This document shows, piece after piece, positions 7,487-15,228 of a stretch of DNA of 27,045 nucleotides (its first letter is position 1; each line of letters starts with the position of its first letter). The stretch spans positions 1-27,045 of the forward strand of contig CAZIAZ010000042.1 in the NCBI GenBank assembly GCA_964536835.1. The letters run 5' to 3'. The translations under genes were made by a program, and so were the position numbers. Source of the stretch: DAONFI01 sp035403485. Its GTDB lineage: Bacteria > Planctomycetota > Phycisphaerae > SM23-33. The notes below the pieces were generated by a model. That model was given only the letters and a program-made list of their open reading frames with translations. It did no database searches and was not told the DNA's origin.

Positions 7487-8700
7487 TGTCCAAGGCAGAT
7501 ATAAAAAAGATTTTAGCCTCGCCGGATGAGCGGGGCCATTTCGGCGAATTCGGCGGCCAATATGTGGGCGAATCGCTCATGAGTGCGCTGGAGGAGTTGT
7601 CGGCGGCTTTTTCGAAATATCGCTATGACGACGGGTTCTGGGCCGAGTATCGCTACCTGATGCGGGATTACGTCGGCCGGCCGACGCCGGTTTACTTTGC
7701 CGAGCGTCTCAGCAGTCACATCGGCGGAGCGAAGATTTATCTGAAGCGTGAAGACCTGGCGCATACCGGAGCGCACAAGGTCAATAACACTATCGGCCAG
7801 GCACTTATGGCCAAGTACATGGGCAAGCGTCGCGTGATAGCCGAGACCGGTGCCGGCCAGCATGGCGTGGCGACGGCTACTGTTGCGGCGCGGTTCGGCA
7901 TGGATTGCAAGGTGTTCATGGGTGTTGAAGACATCCGCCGCCAGCAGCCAAACGTCAAACGCATGAAACTGCTCGGCGCGGAGGTCGTCGGCGTGGAAAG
8001 CGGCACGGGAACGCTGAAGGACGCCATGAATGAGGCGATGCGATACTGGTCGCAGGTGGTGCGGGATACGTTTTACGTCATCGGCACTGTCGCCGGCCCG
8101 GCGCCGTACCCTGAGATGGTTCGCGAATTTCAGAAGATAATCGGCATTGAGGCTCGCGAGCAGATGCTGGAGCACATTGGCCGTCTGCCAGACGCAGTCA
8201 TCGCCTGCGTTGGCGGCGGCAGTAACGCCATTGGCGCGTTTTACGCATTCATTCCTGACGATAGTGTCAGATTAATCGGCGTTGAGGCGGCTGGCCGTGG
8301 AGTTCAGACCGGCCAACACGCGGCGTCAATCGGCCATGGCCGGATTGGCGTGCTGCACGGTTCGAAATCTTATGTGTTGCAGGACGAGAACGGCCAGATT
8401 ATAGAGGCATATTCGATATCCGCCGGCTTGGATTACCCCGGCGTAGGGCCTGAGCATTCGTTCCTCAAGGACGCCGGCAGGGCAGAGTATCCCAGCGTAA
8501 CGGATGCCGAGGCGCTGGAGGCGTTTCATCTGCTGTGCAGGTATGAGGGTATCATTCCGGCGCTGGAAAGTTCTCACGCGCTGGCCTATGCGGCCAAAGA
8601 GGCAAAAAAACTCGGCAGTGACAAAATACTGCTGGTGAACCTCTCCGGCCGCGGCGACAAGGATTTGGGACATTTTGACAAGCCAACCGAGGATAAATGA
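7486..8700 (+). CDS. trpB: Tryptophan synthase beta subunit
   Basis: PLP enzyme that condenses indole with serine to give tryptophan. The 404 aa match the TrpB1 type that pairs with TrpA. The N-terminal FGEFGGQYVGESLM block is present. Schiff-base Lys98 lies in HTGAHKVNNTIGQAL, and the PLP phosphate-binding GGGSNAIG is near residue 245. The LDYPGVGPEHS and NLSGRGDKD segments complete the fold. The start ATG overlaps the trpF stop, and the TGA stop overlaps the trpA start (ATGA), so expression with the alpha subunit is coupled. Confidence 0.97.
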   Translation: MSKADIKKILASPDERGHFGEFGGQYVGESLMSALEELSAAFSKYRYDDGFWAEYRYLMRDYVGRPTPVYFAERLSSHIGGAKIYLKREDLAHTGAHKVNNTIGQALMAKYMGKRRVIAETGAGQHGVATATVAARFGMDCKVFMGVEDIRRQQPNVKRMKLLGAEVVGVESGTGTLKDAMNEAMRYWSQVVRDTFYVIGTVAGPAPYPEMVREFQKIIGIEAREQMLEHIGRLPDAVIACVGGGSNAIGAFYAFIPDDSVRLIGVEAAGRGVQTGQHAASIGHGRIGVLHGSKSYVLQDENGQIIEAYSISAGLDYPGVGPEHSFLKDAGRAEYPSVTDAEALEAFHLLCRYEGIIPALESSHALAYAAKEAKKLGSDKILLVNLSGRGDKDLGHFDKPTEDK

Positions 8701-9503
8701 TGAACAGGATAGATGTAAAATTTCAAAAGCTTCGCGAGAACGGCCAAAAGGCGCTGGTGGCGTTCATATCCGCCGGCGATCCGGATTTTGATGTCTCGCT
8801 GGAAATAATAACGCAAATGTGCAAGTCCGGTGTGGATGTGCTGGAACTCGGCGTAGGATTTTCCGACCCCACTGCCGACGGCCCCGTGATTCAGCGTGCT
8901 TCACAACGCGCGATAAAAGCCGGCATGAGCCTTACTCGCTCGCTCGAAATGGTCAAACTCCTTCGCAGTCGCGTGGATACGCCTATAGTGATTTTCAGCT
9001 ATTACAACCCGGTATTTCATTACGGCGTTGAAAAATTCTGCCGCGATGCCGTGAAGGCCGGCGTTGACGGCACGCTGCTGGTCGACCTTGCCTATGAAGA
9101 GTCGGCTGAGTTTACGAATGTTCGCGGGAATCTGGATATAAAGCTCGTACGTCTCATTGCGCCGACGACTTCAAACGCGAGGGCTGCAAAGATATGTTCC
9201 GCCGCTGAAGGATTCGTGTACCTTATTTCTCGCACCGGCGTTACTGGAACCGGCGGACTAGACTACAGCGAAGTGGAGTCGCACGTTCGCGAGGTCAAGG
9301 CGATGACCGGCCTGCCGGTATGTCTGGGTTTCGGCGTGTCCACTGCAGAAGATGTCAGAAAAATTTCAGCATATGCCGACGGCGTCGTAATAGGCAGCGC
9401 ATTTGAAAAAATAATCGAAGCCAATCTTGCTGACGTTAAACGACTGCCGGAAATGCTTGCCCAAAAAACCGCCGAATTCAAAGCCGCAACAATACAAAAG
9501 TAA
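8697..9503 (+). CDS. trpA: Tryptophan synthase alpha subunit
   Basis: Cleaves indole-3-glycerol phosphate and channels indole to TrpB. The 268-aa barrel has both catalytic acids: Glu50 in LELGVGFSDP and Asp61 in TADGPVIQ. It also has the PIVIFSYYNPV strand and the phosphate-binding GFGVSTAEDV and GSAFEKII regions. Two adjacent ATGs (8697 and 8700) are possible starts; the first forms the ATGA overlap with trpB. This is the last gene of the operon, and a hairpin terminator follows within 80 nt. Confidence 0.96.
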   Translation: MMNRIDVKFQKLRENGQKALVAFISAGDPDFDVSLEIITQMCKSGVDVLELGVGFSDPTADGPVIQRASQRAIKAGMSLTRSLEMVKLLRSRVDTPIVIFSYYNPVFHYGVEKFCRDAVKAGVDGTLLVDLAYEESAEFTNVRGNLDIKLVRLIAPTTSNARAAKICSAAEGFVYLISRTGVTGTGGLDYSEVESHVREVKAMTGLPVCLGFGVSTAEDVRKISAYADGVVIGSAFEKIIEANLADVKRLPEMLAQKTAEFKAATIQK

Positions 9504-9545
9504 ATTCCACCATGTATGCATAAAAGTTCCGCAAGGGATTATAAA

Positions 9546-9580
9546 AGCGGTTCTCTAAAAAAAAATTTTAGAGAACCGCT
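9546..9580. terminator. Hairpin terminator between convergent trpA and hydG
   Basis: A perfect 15-bp inverted repeat (9546-9560 with 9566-9580) with a 5-nt A loop. The arms carry A and T tracts at the loop side. On the - strand the stem is followed by TTTAT, so it best suits the hydG transcript. For the trp transcript the trailing T-run is poor. It probably serves both directions. Confidence 0.75.
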
Positions 9581-9614
9581 ATAAAACCACGTTCTTATAT
9601 AAAAATTTTAGGTT

Positions 9615-11036
9615 CTAAAAATACAAATCCCTGTCGTCGGTGGTCTGTATGCGTTCAAGTCTGTTGATGAGTTCCTTTTTCATAGGCGACTCTTCCATCT
9701 TTTTAAGTTCGTCCTGCACGAGTTTAAGGCCGACCTGTTTTGTTTCCGGCGATGCGTAGTCGGTGAGGTATTCCGTAAACGTCGACAGTGCGTTTGGCGT
9801 GCAGTAACGTTTTATAAAGCCTGGAATGGCGAATTCCATGAAATGTTCGCCTGTTCTGCCCAGCCGGTAGCAGGCTGTGCACCAGCTCGGTATATTGCCG
9901 CTCTGTGCGAGTTCGCGGACTACGTTGTCAAGGCTGCGAACGTCGCCCAGTTGGAACTGTTCGCGTTTGAGTTCCTGCGTCTTGCCGAGCAGGCTGTAAC
10001 CGCCGATGTCGATTCTGCTGCCGGCGTCTATCTGCGATATGCCGAATTCGATAAGATCGCGGCGGATATCGGCGCTTTCACGGGCTGTAAGTATCAGGCC
10101 GGTGTACGGCACTGCCAGCCGCAGCATTGCGACCATTTTCTTGAATTCGTAATTGTTGGGGAATTTCGACTCATCCATTTTGACGCCAGCCGCCGGCTGA
10201 ATGCGAGGAAAACTTATGGTATGCGGGCCTACGCCGTGATGCTTCTGGAGATATATAGCGTGCGACACAAGGCCCAGTGCGTCGAATTTCCAGTCGCCCA
10301 AGCCGATGAGTGCGCCGATGCCCATATCGTCGATGCCGGCTTCGAACGCGCGGCTGAGGCCGTCCAGCCGCCATGTGAAGCTGCCCTTGGTGGTGTCTGC
10401 CGGATGCATCGCCGCATAAATTTTGTGATTGTACGTTTCCTGGAAAATCTGGTATGTGCCGATGCCGGCGGCTTTGATGATGCGGTAGTTTTCGTGATCC
10501 ATAGGTGCGGCATTGATATTAATGCGACGTATTGACCCGTGGCCGACCTTTACGCCGTAGGCGGTTTCCACCGTATGCGCAATGTATTTGCCGTCATATT
10601 TCGGATGTTCGCCGTAGACCATGATTAGCCGTTTGTGGCCCATGTTCTCCAATGCCGTTATCTCCTGCCTGAGCTCCTCGTCGGTGAGCGTGCGGCGAAT
10701 CTGTTCCGTGTTGGACTTCTTGAACGCGCAATATTTGCAGTTGTTTATGCAGTAATTGCCCACGTACAACGGTGCGAACAGCACGATGCGGTTGCCGTAG
10801 ACGCGTTTCTTGAGTTCACGTGCGGCGGAGAAAATTTCTTCCGACAGTTTTTCGTCGGCATTGAGAAGGGCGGAGGCCTCTTCGACGGTCAGCGGCTTTT
10901 TCTCCATGCTTTTGGCGATTATTTCCCGTACTTTCGTTGCGTCGGATGGGCCGGCGTTGATGAGTGATTCAATGTAGTCGTCGTTTATGAAATCGACGGC
11001 GCCTTTGCTGAGTTTGGCGTTTTCAAACAGTTTCAT
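9615..11036 (-). CDS. hydG: [FeFe]-hydrogenase maturase HydG (radical SAM tyrosine lyase)
   Basis: Radical SAM enzyme that cleaves tyrosine to provide the CO and CN ligands of the [FeFe]-hydrogenase H-cluster. The 473-aa protein has the CX3CX2C SAM-cluster motif at Cys96, Cys100 and Cys103. It also has a C-terminal CX2CX22C motif at Cys386, Cys389 and Cys412. This auxiliary cluster separates HydG from the related thiazole synthase ThiH. The ATG at 11036 follows AGGAGA at about 8 nt and is preferred over an upstream in-frame start at 11069. Its first 14 nt overlap the end of hydE. Neither the hydrogenase nor HydF is in the window, so they are expected elsewhere. Confidence 0.95.
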   Translation of the reverse strand: MKLFENAKLSKGAVDFINDDYIESLINAGPSDATKVREIIAKSMEKKPLTVEEASALLNADEKLSEEIFSAARELKKRVYGNRIVLFAPLYVGNYCINNCKYCAFKKSNTEQIRRTLTDEELRQEITALENMGHKRLIMVYGEHPKYDGKYIAHTVETAYGVKVGHGSIRRININAAPMDHENYRIIKAAGIGTYQIFQETYNHKIYAAMHPADTTKGSFTWRLDGLSRAFEAGIDDMGIGALIGLGDWKFDALGLVSHAIYLQKHHGVGPHTISFPRIQPAAGVKMDESKFPNNYEFKKMVAMLRLAVPYTGLILTARESADIRRDLIEFGISQIDAGSRIDIGGYSLLGKTQELKREQFQLGDVRSLDNVVRELAQSGNIPSWCTACYRLGRTGEHFMEFAIPGFIKRYCTPNALSTFTEYLTDYASPETKQVGLKLVQDELKKMEESPMKKELINRLERIQTTDDRDLYF

Positions 11037-12081
11037 GATAGGTTCTCCTGGTGAAATTTGCAGAGTCACCCCTGCCCCTGCCGACGGTGCGGCCTATGGA
11101 CGCAAGTCGCGATTCAAGGCAGCGGCAGCAGTGTTGGGCGGTTTCGTTTATGCAGGCTTTTTCGGGGTAAATCTCGTATAGCGTTCTGTATTTTAAGGGC
11201 GTAACGTTCGGCATGACCACGTTTGCGCCGCGTTGCAGGCCCAGCTCGCGGCCTTGATTTTTGTTGAGCGTGGCGAGGGCTGTCGTGGACGGAATATTTG
11301 TGCAGGGGCACATGATTCGCGTCAGGGCTACCACGCGGTATGTGACATCTTCGGTATTCGGGACTTGCATTTGCGGTTCTGCCGGTGCGAAGCCGGAAAC
11401 TTCGCCCGCTGGATGCGGAATATACGGGCCCACGCCTATCATATCCAGGTCGAGGCGGCTGAACATGACGATGTCTTCTGCAATGTCGTCCCATGTCTGG
11501 CCGGGAATGCCAATCATCACGCCGGAACCGACTTCGTAACCGATTTCCCGCAACCGCCTCAAAATTTCAAAACGGTCGGATTTCTGTTGATGCGGCAGCG
11601 GCGGATGAATGCGGTCGTAAAGCTTGCGATTGGATGTTTCGAATCGCAAGAGGTAGCGGTCTGCGCCGGCGGATTTCCAGAGTCGCAGGTCATCGTAGCT
11701 ACGCTCGCCTACGCTGAGCGTGACGGCCAGGCCTGTCCGGTTTTTTATGCGCCTGATGACGTCCGCCAGCCAGCCGGCTGGCATGCCGTAATCTTCACCC
11801 GACTGCAACACCACCGTGCAGTAGCCGTATTCTTCGGCTTGTCGAGCACATTCAAGAATTTCGTCGGCTGTCATGCGATATCGGCTTACCTGCGAGTTCG
11901 TCGCGTTAATGCCGCAATACCCGCACCGTCTGGCGCAATGATTGCTGAACTCCACCAGCCCGCGCAGATATACTGCGTCGCCGACATTTTCGCGCCGTAC
12001 ACGGTCGGCAGTTGACCAAAGCTCGGCGAGCTTGTCCTCACGGGATTCCTTCAGCCAATTTTTTATCTCATCTTTATCCAT
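11023..12081 (-). CDS. hydE: [FeFe]-hydrogenase maturase HydE (radical SAM)
   Basis: Radical SAM enzyme acting with HydG and HydF to build the binuclear subcluster of the [FeFe] hydrogenase. The 352-aa protein has the cluster motif CARRCGYC (Cys49, Cys53, Cys56) inside FSNHCARRCGYCGINATN, a typical HydE context. The VLQSGEDYG segment and the GVMIGIPGQTWDDIAEDI and PYIPHPAGE segments follow. The start is ATG at 12081, with a TTG one codon earlier. No clear ribosome binding site is seen; the gap from rex is about 23 nt and contains a run of eight Ts on the coding strand. BioB and PylB are relatives, but the coupling to hydG decides the call. Confidence 0.94.
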   Translation of the reverse strand: MDKDEIKNWLKESREDKLAELWSTADRVRRENVGDAVYLRGLVEFSNHCARRCGYCGINATNSQVSRYRMTADEILECARQAEEYGYCTVVLQSGEDYGMPAGWLADVIRRIKNRTGLAVTLSVGERSYDDLRLWKSAGADRYLLRFETSNRKLYDRIHPPLPHQQKSDRFEILRRLREIGYEVGSGVMIGIPGQTWDDIAEDIVMFSRLDLDMIGVGPYIPHPAGEVSGFAPAEPQMQVPNTEDVTYRVVALTRIMCPCTNIPSTTALATLNKNQGRELGLQRGANVVMPNVTPLKYRTLYEIYPEKACINETAQHCCRCLESRLASIGRTVGRGRGDSANFTRRTYHETV

Positions 12082-12104
12082 CAATTAATCGAATTAAAAA
12101 AAAG

Positions 12105-12719
12105 TTAAGAAATATGTCTTGCAAAGAATGCCACTTTTTCCAGTGATGTCGTTATGTCGTTATATTCCACAAAAATATTTTCAGGCACAGTCAGGGCTGT
12201 GGGCGAAAAATTGAGTATTCCTGTAACGCCAGCTTTAATAAGTACGTCTGCCGCCTGTTGTGCGGCGGCAGGCGGAACGGCGATTATGGCCAGCTTTATA
12301 TTTTTTTTTGCAATTATTTCGGGCATTTTGTCGGCTTGATAGCATTCGCAGCCGCGCAGCTTCCGGTCAGTCAGCCACGGGTCAACGTCGAATGCCGCTA
12401 CAATCCGCAATTTTTTATGTCGGCCGGCAAAATATGACAATATGGAACGGCCCAGTTCGCCTGCGCCTACGAGTGCGATGTTCAATCCTTCGGGGGCGTC
12501 GAGGTATTCTCCGATGGCTTGACGCAGTTCCGCGGCAATATAACCGCGCGAACTTGACCCCATGCAGCCTAGCGCCATCATGTCCCTGCGAACCTGGGCT
12601 GCGGTAACGCCGGCGAGTTCCGCCAAAACACCGGATGCTACACGCTCGCCTGCATATCTTTCCAGCAGCCGCCGATATATACTGAATCTTTCTATGGTTT
12701 TTGACGAAATTGTGGTCAT
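12105..12719 (-). CDS. rex: Redox-sensing transcriptional repressor Rex
   Basis: NADH/NAD+-responsive repressor. The 204-aa protein has an N-terminal winged helix (residues 1-75, with S-x-x-L-A-x-x-x-G-V-T-x-x-Q-V-R-R-D-like spacing at AELAGVTAAQVRRDM). A Rossmann domain follows with ALVGAGELGRSIL at residues 82-94, and the rest of the fold includes DVDPW and the IIAVPP strand. Family knowledge: Rex binds DNA when NADH is low and releases it when NADH is high, derepressing fermentative and hydrogen-producing genes. It heads rex-hydE-hydG, and a Rex-type operator lies 33 nt upstream of its start, so autoregulation plus control of hydrogenase maturation is likely. No good ribosome binding site is visible. 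Confidence 0.93.
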   Translation of the reverse strand: MTTISSKTIERFSIYRRLLERYAGERVASGVLAELAGVTAAQVRRDMMALGCMGSSSRGYIAAELRQAIGEYLDAPEGLNIALVGAGELGRSILSYFAGRHKKLRIVAAFDVDPWLTDRKLRGCECYQADKMPEIIAKKNIKLAIIAVPPAAAQQAADVLIKAGVTGILNFSPTALTVPENIFVEYNDITTSLEKVAFFARHIS

Positions 12720-12750
12720 TTTGCTTTATTTGTGCGGATTACATGCAATT

Positions 12751-12768
12751 CTGTGAAATGTTTCACAT
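12751..12768. promoter_or_regulatory. Rex-box operator
   Basis: TGTGAAA-TG-TTTCACA at 12752-12767 is a perfect 7-bp inverted repeat matching the known Rex consensus (TTGTGAA-N4-TTCACAA) except at the outermost bases. It overlaps the predicted transcription start of rex, immediately downstream of the -10 at 12774-12779, which is an ideal repressor position. Confidence 0.85.
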
Positions 12769-12773
12769 ACGAT

Positions 12774-12802
12774 AGTGTATCCATGCCGGCGTGGTAAATC
12801 AA
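12774..12802 (-). promoter_or_regulatory. Predicted sigma-70-type promoter of rex-hydE-hydG
   Basis: Reading the - strand, -35 TTGATT (12802-12797) and -10 TACACT (12779-12774) are separated by 17 bp. Initiation would fall in the Rex box. This is consensus matching by eye, supported by the operator position. Confidence 0.6.
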
Positions 12803-12830
12803 CCTGAAATACAAAAAAATTCGAGCAAAA

Positions 12831-12859
12831 TTGACGTACAGCCGGATTTCTGATAACAT
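12831..12859 (+). promoter_or_regulatory. Predicted promoter of the isocitrate dehydrogenase gene
   Basis: -35 TTGACG (12831-12836) and -10 TAACAT (12854-12859) with a 17-bp spacer. It lies about 50 bp before the start codon at 12910, back to back with the rex promoter. Confidence 0.65.
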
Positions 12860-12909
12860 GCCGCCCGTTTTGAATATGCCACAACACAGACGAAAGGAAG
12901 CATAACATC

Positions 12910-14019
12910 ATGGCAGTACACGAAGTAGCATTGATAACCGGCGACGGTACCGGCCCTGAATTAGCCGCTGCCGCCAAAAAGTGCATTGACGCAGCCTTGG
13001 CCAAAACGGCTGACGCGGGCAGTATAAAATGGACGCAGTGCGTCGCCGGCGTAGATATCATGGAACAGTATGGTACGCCGATGCCGGACGCCACCGTCGA
13101 CGCCGTCCGCAATTCCGACGCCACGCTCAAAGCGCCGATTACCACGCCTATCGGCACGGGTTTCCGCAGCGTGAACGTCGCACTGCGACAGACGTTGGAT
13201 TTGTATTGCTGTCTGCGTCCGTGCAAGAGCTATCCTGGCGTGCGCAGCCGCTATGAAAACATCGACCTGGTGTTGGTTCGTGAAAATTGCGAAGATCTCT
13301 ATGCAGGCGTGGAATTCGCCAAAGGCCTGCCGGAAACAGCTGAACTGATAGAAAAAATCAACAACATCAGCAAGGAAAAGAAAATCAAGACGTCCAGAAA
13401 CACGACTGGCATTTCCATAAAATCCATCAGCGTGGAAAATACCACCCGAATAGTAAAGTTTGCGTTTGAATATGCCCGCAAGCATGGCAGGAAGAAGGTC
13501 ACCTTCGTCGAGAAGGCTAACATAATGAAGCACACGGACGGCCTGTTCAAGGCTGTGGCTGAAGAGGTTGCAAAAAGCTATCCGGAAATAGAGTGCGAAG
13601 AACGACTCATAGACAACATGTGCATGCAGCTCGTCCAGAAGCCGGAACTCTACGACGTAATCGTGACGGAGAATCTTTATGGAGATATTTTGAGTGATTT
13701 ATGTGCCGGCCTTGTCGGCGGACTGGGCGTCGCACCTGGAGCGAATATCGGCGACAGCGGCGCAGTCTTTGAAGCCACCCACGGCAGTGCTCCGAAATAC
13801 AAAGGGCTGAACAAGGTCAATCCCACCGCGATGATTCTTTCCGGCAAACTTATGCTGGAATATCTCGGCGAAGAGGCTGCCGCCAGACGCCTCGAAAACG
13901 CCATCGCCAAAGTCATCGCCGAAGGCAAAGACACTACCTACGACATGAAGCCTGACCGGAATGACCCGACAGCTGTAGGCACGAGCGAAATGGCTGATGC
14001 AATTATTGCCGCCATGTAA
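12910..14019 (+). CDS. Isocitrate dehydrogenase, NAD-type (isocitrate/isopropylmalate dehydrogenase family)
   Basis: Oxidative decarboxylation of isocitrate to 2-oxoglutarate is the most likely reaction. The 369-aa protein begins with the LITGDGTGPE motif. Residues about 93-135 read VNVALRQTLDLYCCLRP and then LVLVRENCEDLYAGVEF, the pattern of the short NAD-dependent IDH (mitochondrial IDH3-like) group rather than LeuB. The metal-site region ENLYGDILSDLCAGLVGGLG and the cofactor loop EATHGSAPKYKG are present. It is monocistronic, with its own promoter and terminator, divergent from rex. Isopropylmalate or homoisocitrate dehydrogenase are the alternatives; there are no leu or lys genes nearby. 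The ribosome binding site is AAAGGA at 12893-12898. Confidence 0.85.
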   Translation: MAVHEVALITGDGTGPELAAAAKKCIDAALAKTADAGSIKWTQCVAGVDIMEQYGTPMPDATVDAVRNSDATLKAPITTPIGTGFRSVNVALRQTLDLYCCLRPCKSYPGVRSRYENIDLVLVRENCEDLYAGVEFAKGLPETAELIEKINNISKEKKIKTSRNTTGISIKSISVENTTRIVKFAFEYARKHGRKKVTFVEKANIMKHTDGLFKAVAEEVAKSYPEIECEERLIDNMCMQLVQKPELYDVIVTENLYGDILSDLCAGLVGGLGVAPGANIGDSGAVFEATHGSAPKYKGLNKVNPTAMILSGKLMLEYLGEEAAARRLENAIAKVIAEGKDTTYDMKPDRNDPTAVGTSEMADAIIAAM

Positions 14020-14043
14020 CATGTAAGGCGTTGAAGGTAAATA

Positions 14044-14082
14044 AAATGCGTCATTCCGCGGTTGCGGCGTGACGCATTTTTT
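14044..14082 (+). terminator. Intrinsic terminator after the isocitrate dehydrogenase gene
   Basis: Outer stem 14044-14053 with 14070-14079 (AAATGCGTCA / TGACGCATTT), inner stem CCGC/GCGG, then a run of six Ts (14077-14082). Confidence 0.88.
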
Positions 14083-14154
14083 ATGGCATTTTTTTAAAAA
14101 AAACGTCATTACGGACGGCCTGCTCTCATTATGTGATTGTGTTGTGAAAATGGG

Positions 14155-14183
14155 TTTACATTTAACAGTTTACAGCCTATACT
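14155..14183 (+). promoter_or_regulatory. Predicted promoter of the envelope lipoprotein cluster
   Basis: -35 TTTACA (14155-14160) and -10 TATACT (14178-14183) with a 17-bp spacer, about 35 bp before the first lipoprotein start at 14219. It follows the upstream terminator and so begins a new transcription unit. Confidence 0.6.
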
Positions 14184-14218
14184 TAATCATACGAAAAGTT
14201 TATTCAAAAAGGGCTAAT

Positions 14219-14617
14219 ATGAAATACGGAGTGGTTTTTGCGGTTCTTATGTCGTTTTCGTTGCAGTTTATCTGCGGCTGCGATGATTCTCCCAAAGAAA
14301 TGCTGGTCGATGGTAACATGGTGTTGTTTTTCGACGGCCTTCAGAAGGATGTCAAGATTATCCGTCAGATTTCGGAAATACTTCCGGGTGGGCTGACCCG
14401 TATACGCACGCAATTCAAAAATACGGACGACGATACGAAATGGATAGACATACAGGTCGTCTGGCGCGATGCGGATGGAATGGAACTATACAAAACCAGC
14501 TGGCAGTCTTTTCATCTGCCTGGCCGTTCTGTCGAACAGTATGACATCACCAGCCTCAAGCCGGCTGCGAGTTACGAATTCCGCATAAGAAAGCCCGATA
14601 CCAAGGGCAAGAAATAG
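14219..14617 (+). CDS. YcfL-like (DUF1425) lipoprotein
   Basis: A 132-aa predicted lipoprotein with a signal peptide ending in I-C-G-C (Cys21). The mature part is a small beta domain: VDGNMVLFFDGLQKDVKII, then TRIRTQFKNTDDDTKWIDIQVVWRDADGMEL and a closing LPGRSVEQYDI. That layout matches YcfL of E. coli, whose gene is adjacent to lpoB there. The start at 14219 was chosen because the longer open frame (from 14069) would bury the signal peptide. Two cysteines flank the lipobox Gly, which is unusual. YcfL has no established biochemical role. The LpoB-like gene at the other end of this cluster strengthens the family call. Confidence 0.72.
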   Translation: MKYGVVFAVLMSFSLQFICGCDDSPKEMLVDGNMVLFFDGLQKDVKIIRQISEILPGGLTRIRTQFKNTDDDTKWIDIQVVWRDADGMELYKTSWQSFHLPGRSVEQYDITSLKPAASYEFRIRKPDTKGKK

Positions 14618-14670
14618 TTTTTTGCGTGTTGCCTTGATTGCACCTTAACCAGTATTTGGAGGCGAACCTG

Positions 14671-15138
14671 ATGAGGCGCATATTATGCCTTTGGGTTGTG
14701 GCATGTTTTTCTTTTATTGTCGGCTGTGGGCCGGAATATAAACCCATGCCGTACGTGGAGCGGAATAATTCAGATTTAAAACCGCTGGTCTGCCACGACG
14801 GCATCGGCCACATCGCTGGCAATAAGCCCTGGATTATGGGCGGCAAATGCTGTTGCACTCCGACGAGAGAAAATTACGAACTTCACGTCAAGCAGGGCAC
14901 TATAGACAAATCCGTCAGCTACGAGGATTACCTGAACATGTATCGCAGCAGGGGCATCGTCACAGACCTTAATCATCACGGCTGCAACAATCTTTGCAAA
15001 TATGGCCCGCATGTTACGCTTGGCGGTAAATGCATGGCGACTCCGCAGGCTGGGACGGAAAATTATCGGCTGGTGACTTATGGCCCGCACAAGGGGCCGG
15101 CTGATTCCGTGGCTGATGATGACAAGGACAAAAAGTAG
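14671..15138 (+). CDS. Lipoprotein with two internal GGKC repeats, unknown family
   Basis: A 155-aa predicted lipoprotein (I-V-G-C, Cys19) preceded by GGAGG at a good distance. I do not recognise a family. It contains two related units, residues about 42-71 and 103-134. Each starts with H-x-G and carries GGKC-x-x-TP and then ENY-x-L. Cysteines are concentrated in these units (Cys60-62, 105, 109, 121), which suggests disulfides or metal binding, though nothing proves it. The tail is charged and Lys/Asp rich. It sits between the YcfL-like gene and the LPP20-repeat gene and is followed by a terminator, so it may form a two-gene transcript with the former. Confidence 0.7.
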   Translation: MRRILCLWVVACFSFIVGCGPEYKPMPYVERNNSDLKPLVCHDGIGHIAGNKPWIMGGKCCCTPTRENYELHVKQGTIDKSVSYEDYLNMYRSRGIVTDLNHHGCNNLCKYGPHVTLGGKCMATPQAGTENYRLVTYGPHKGPADSVADDDKDKK

Positions 15139-15156
15139 TAGCAGGACTTTTAAGGT

Positions 15157-15190
15157 GGTTCTCGAAAGAAAATAGTTTTGAGAACCGTTT
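15157..15190 (+). terminator. Intrinsic terminator after the GGKC-repeat lipoprotein
   Basis: An 11-bp stem (15157-15167 with 15176-15186, one G-T pair) is followed by GTTTTAA. The stem core GGTTCTC/GAGAACC is the same as in the hairpin at 9546-9580. Confidence 0.7.
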
Positions 15191-15228
15191 TAACACCATA
15201 AATTTTTTTTTCAAGACTGGAGGCAATT

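Noticed and set aside
9843..10535. A 230-codon open frame on the + strand inside hydG
   Set aside because: It lies fully antisense to hydG, whose cluster motifs are intact, and its protein has no recognisable domain.
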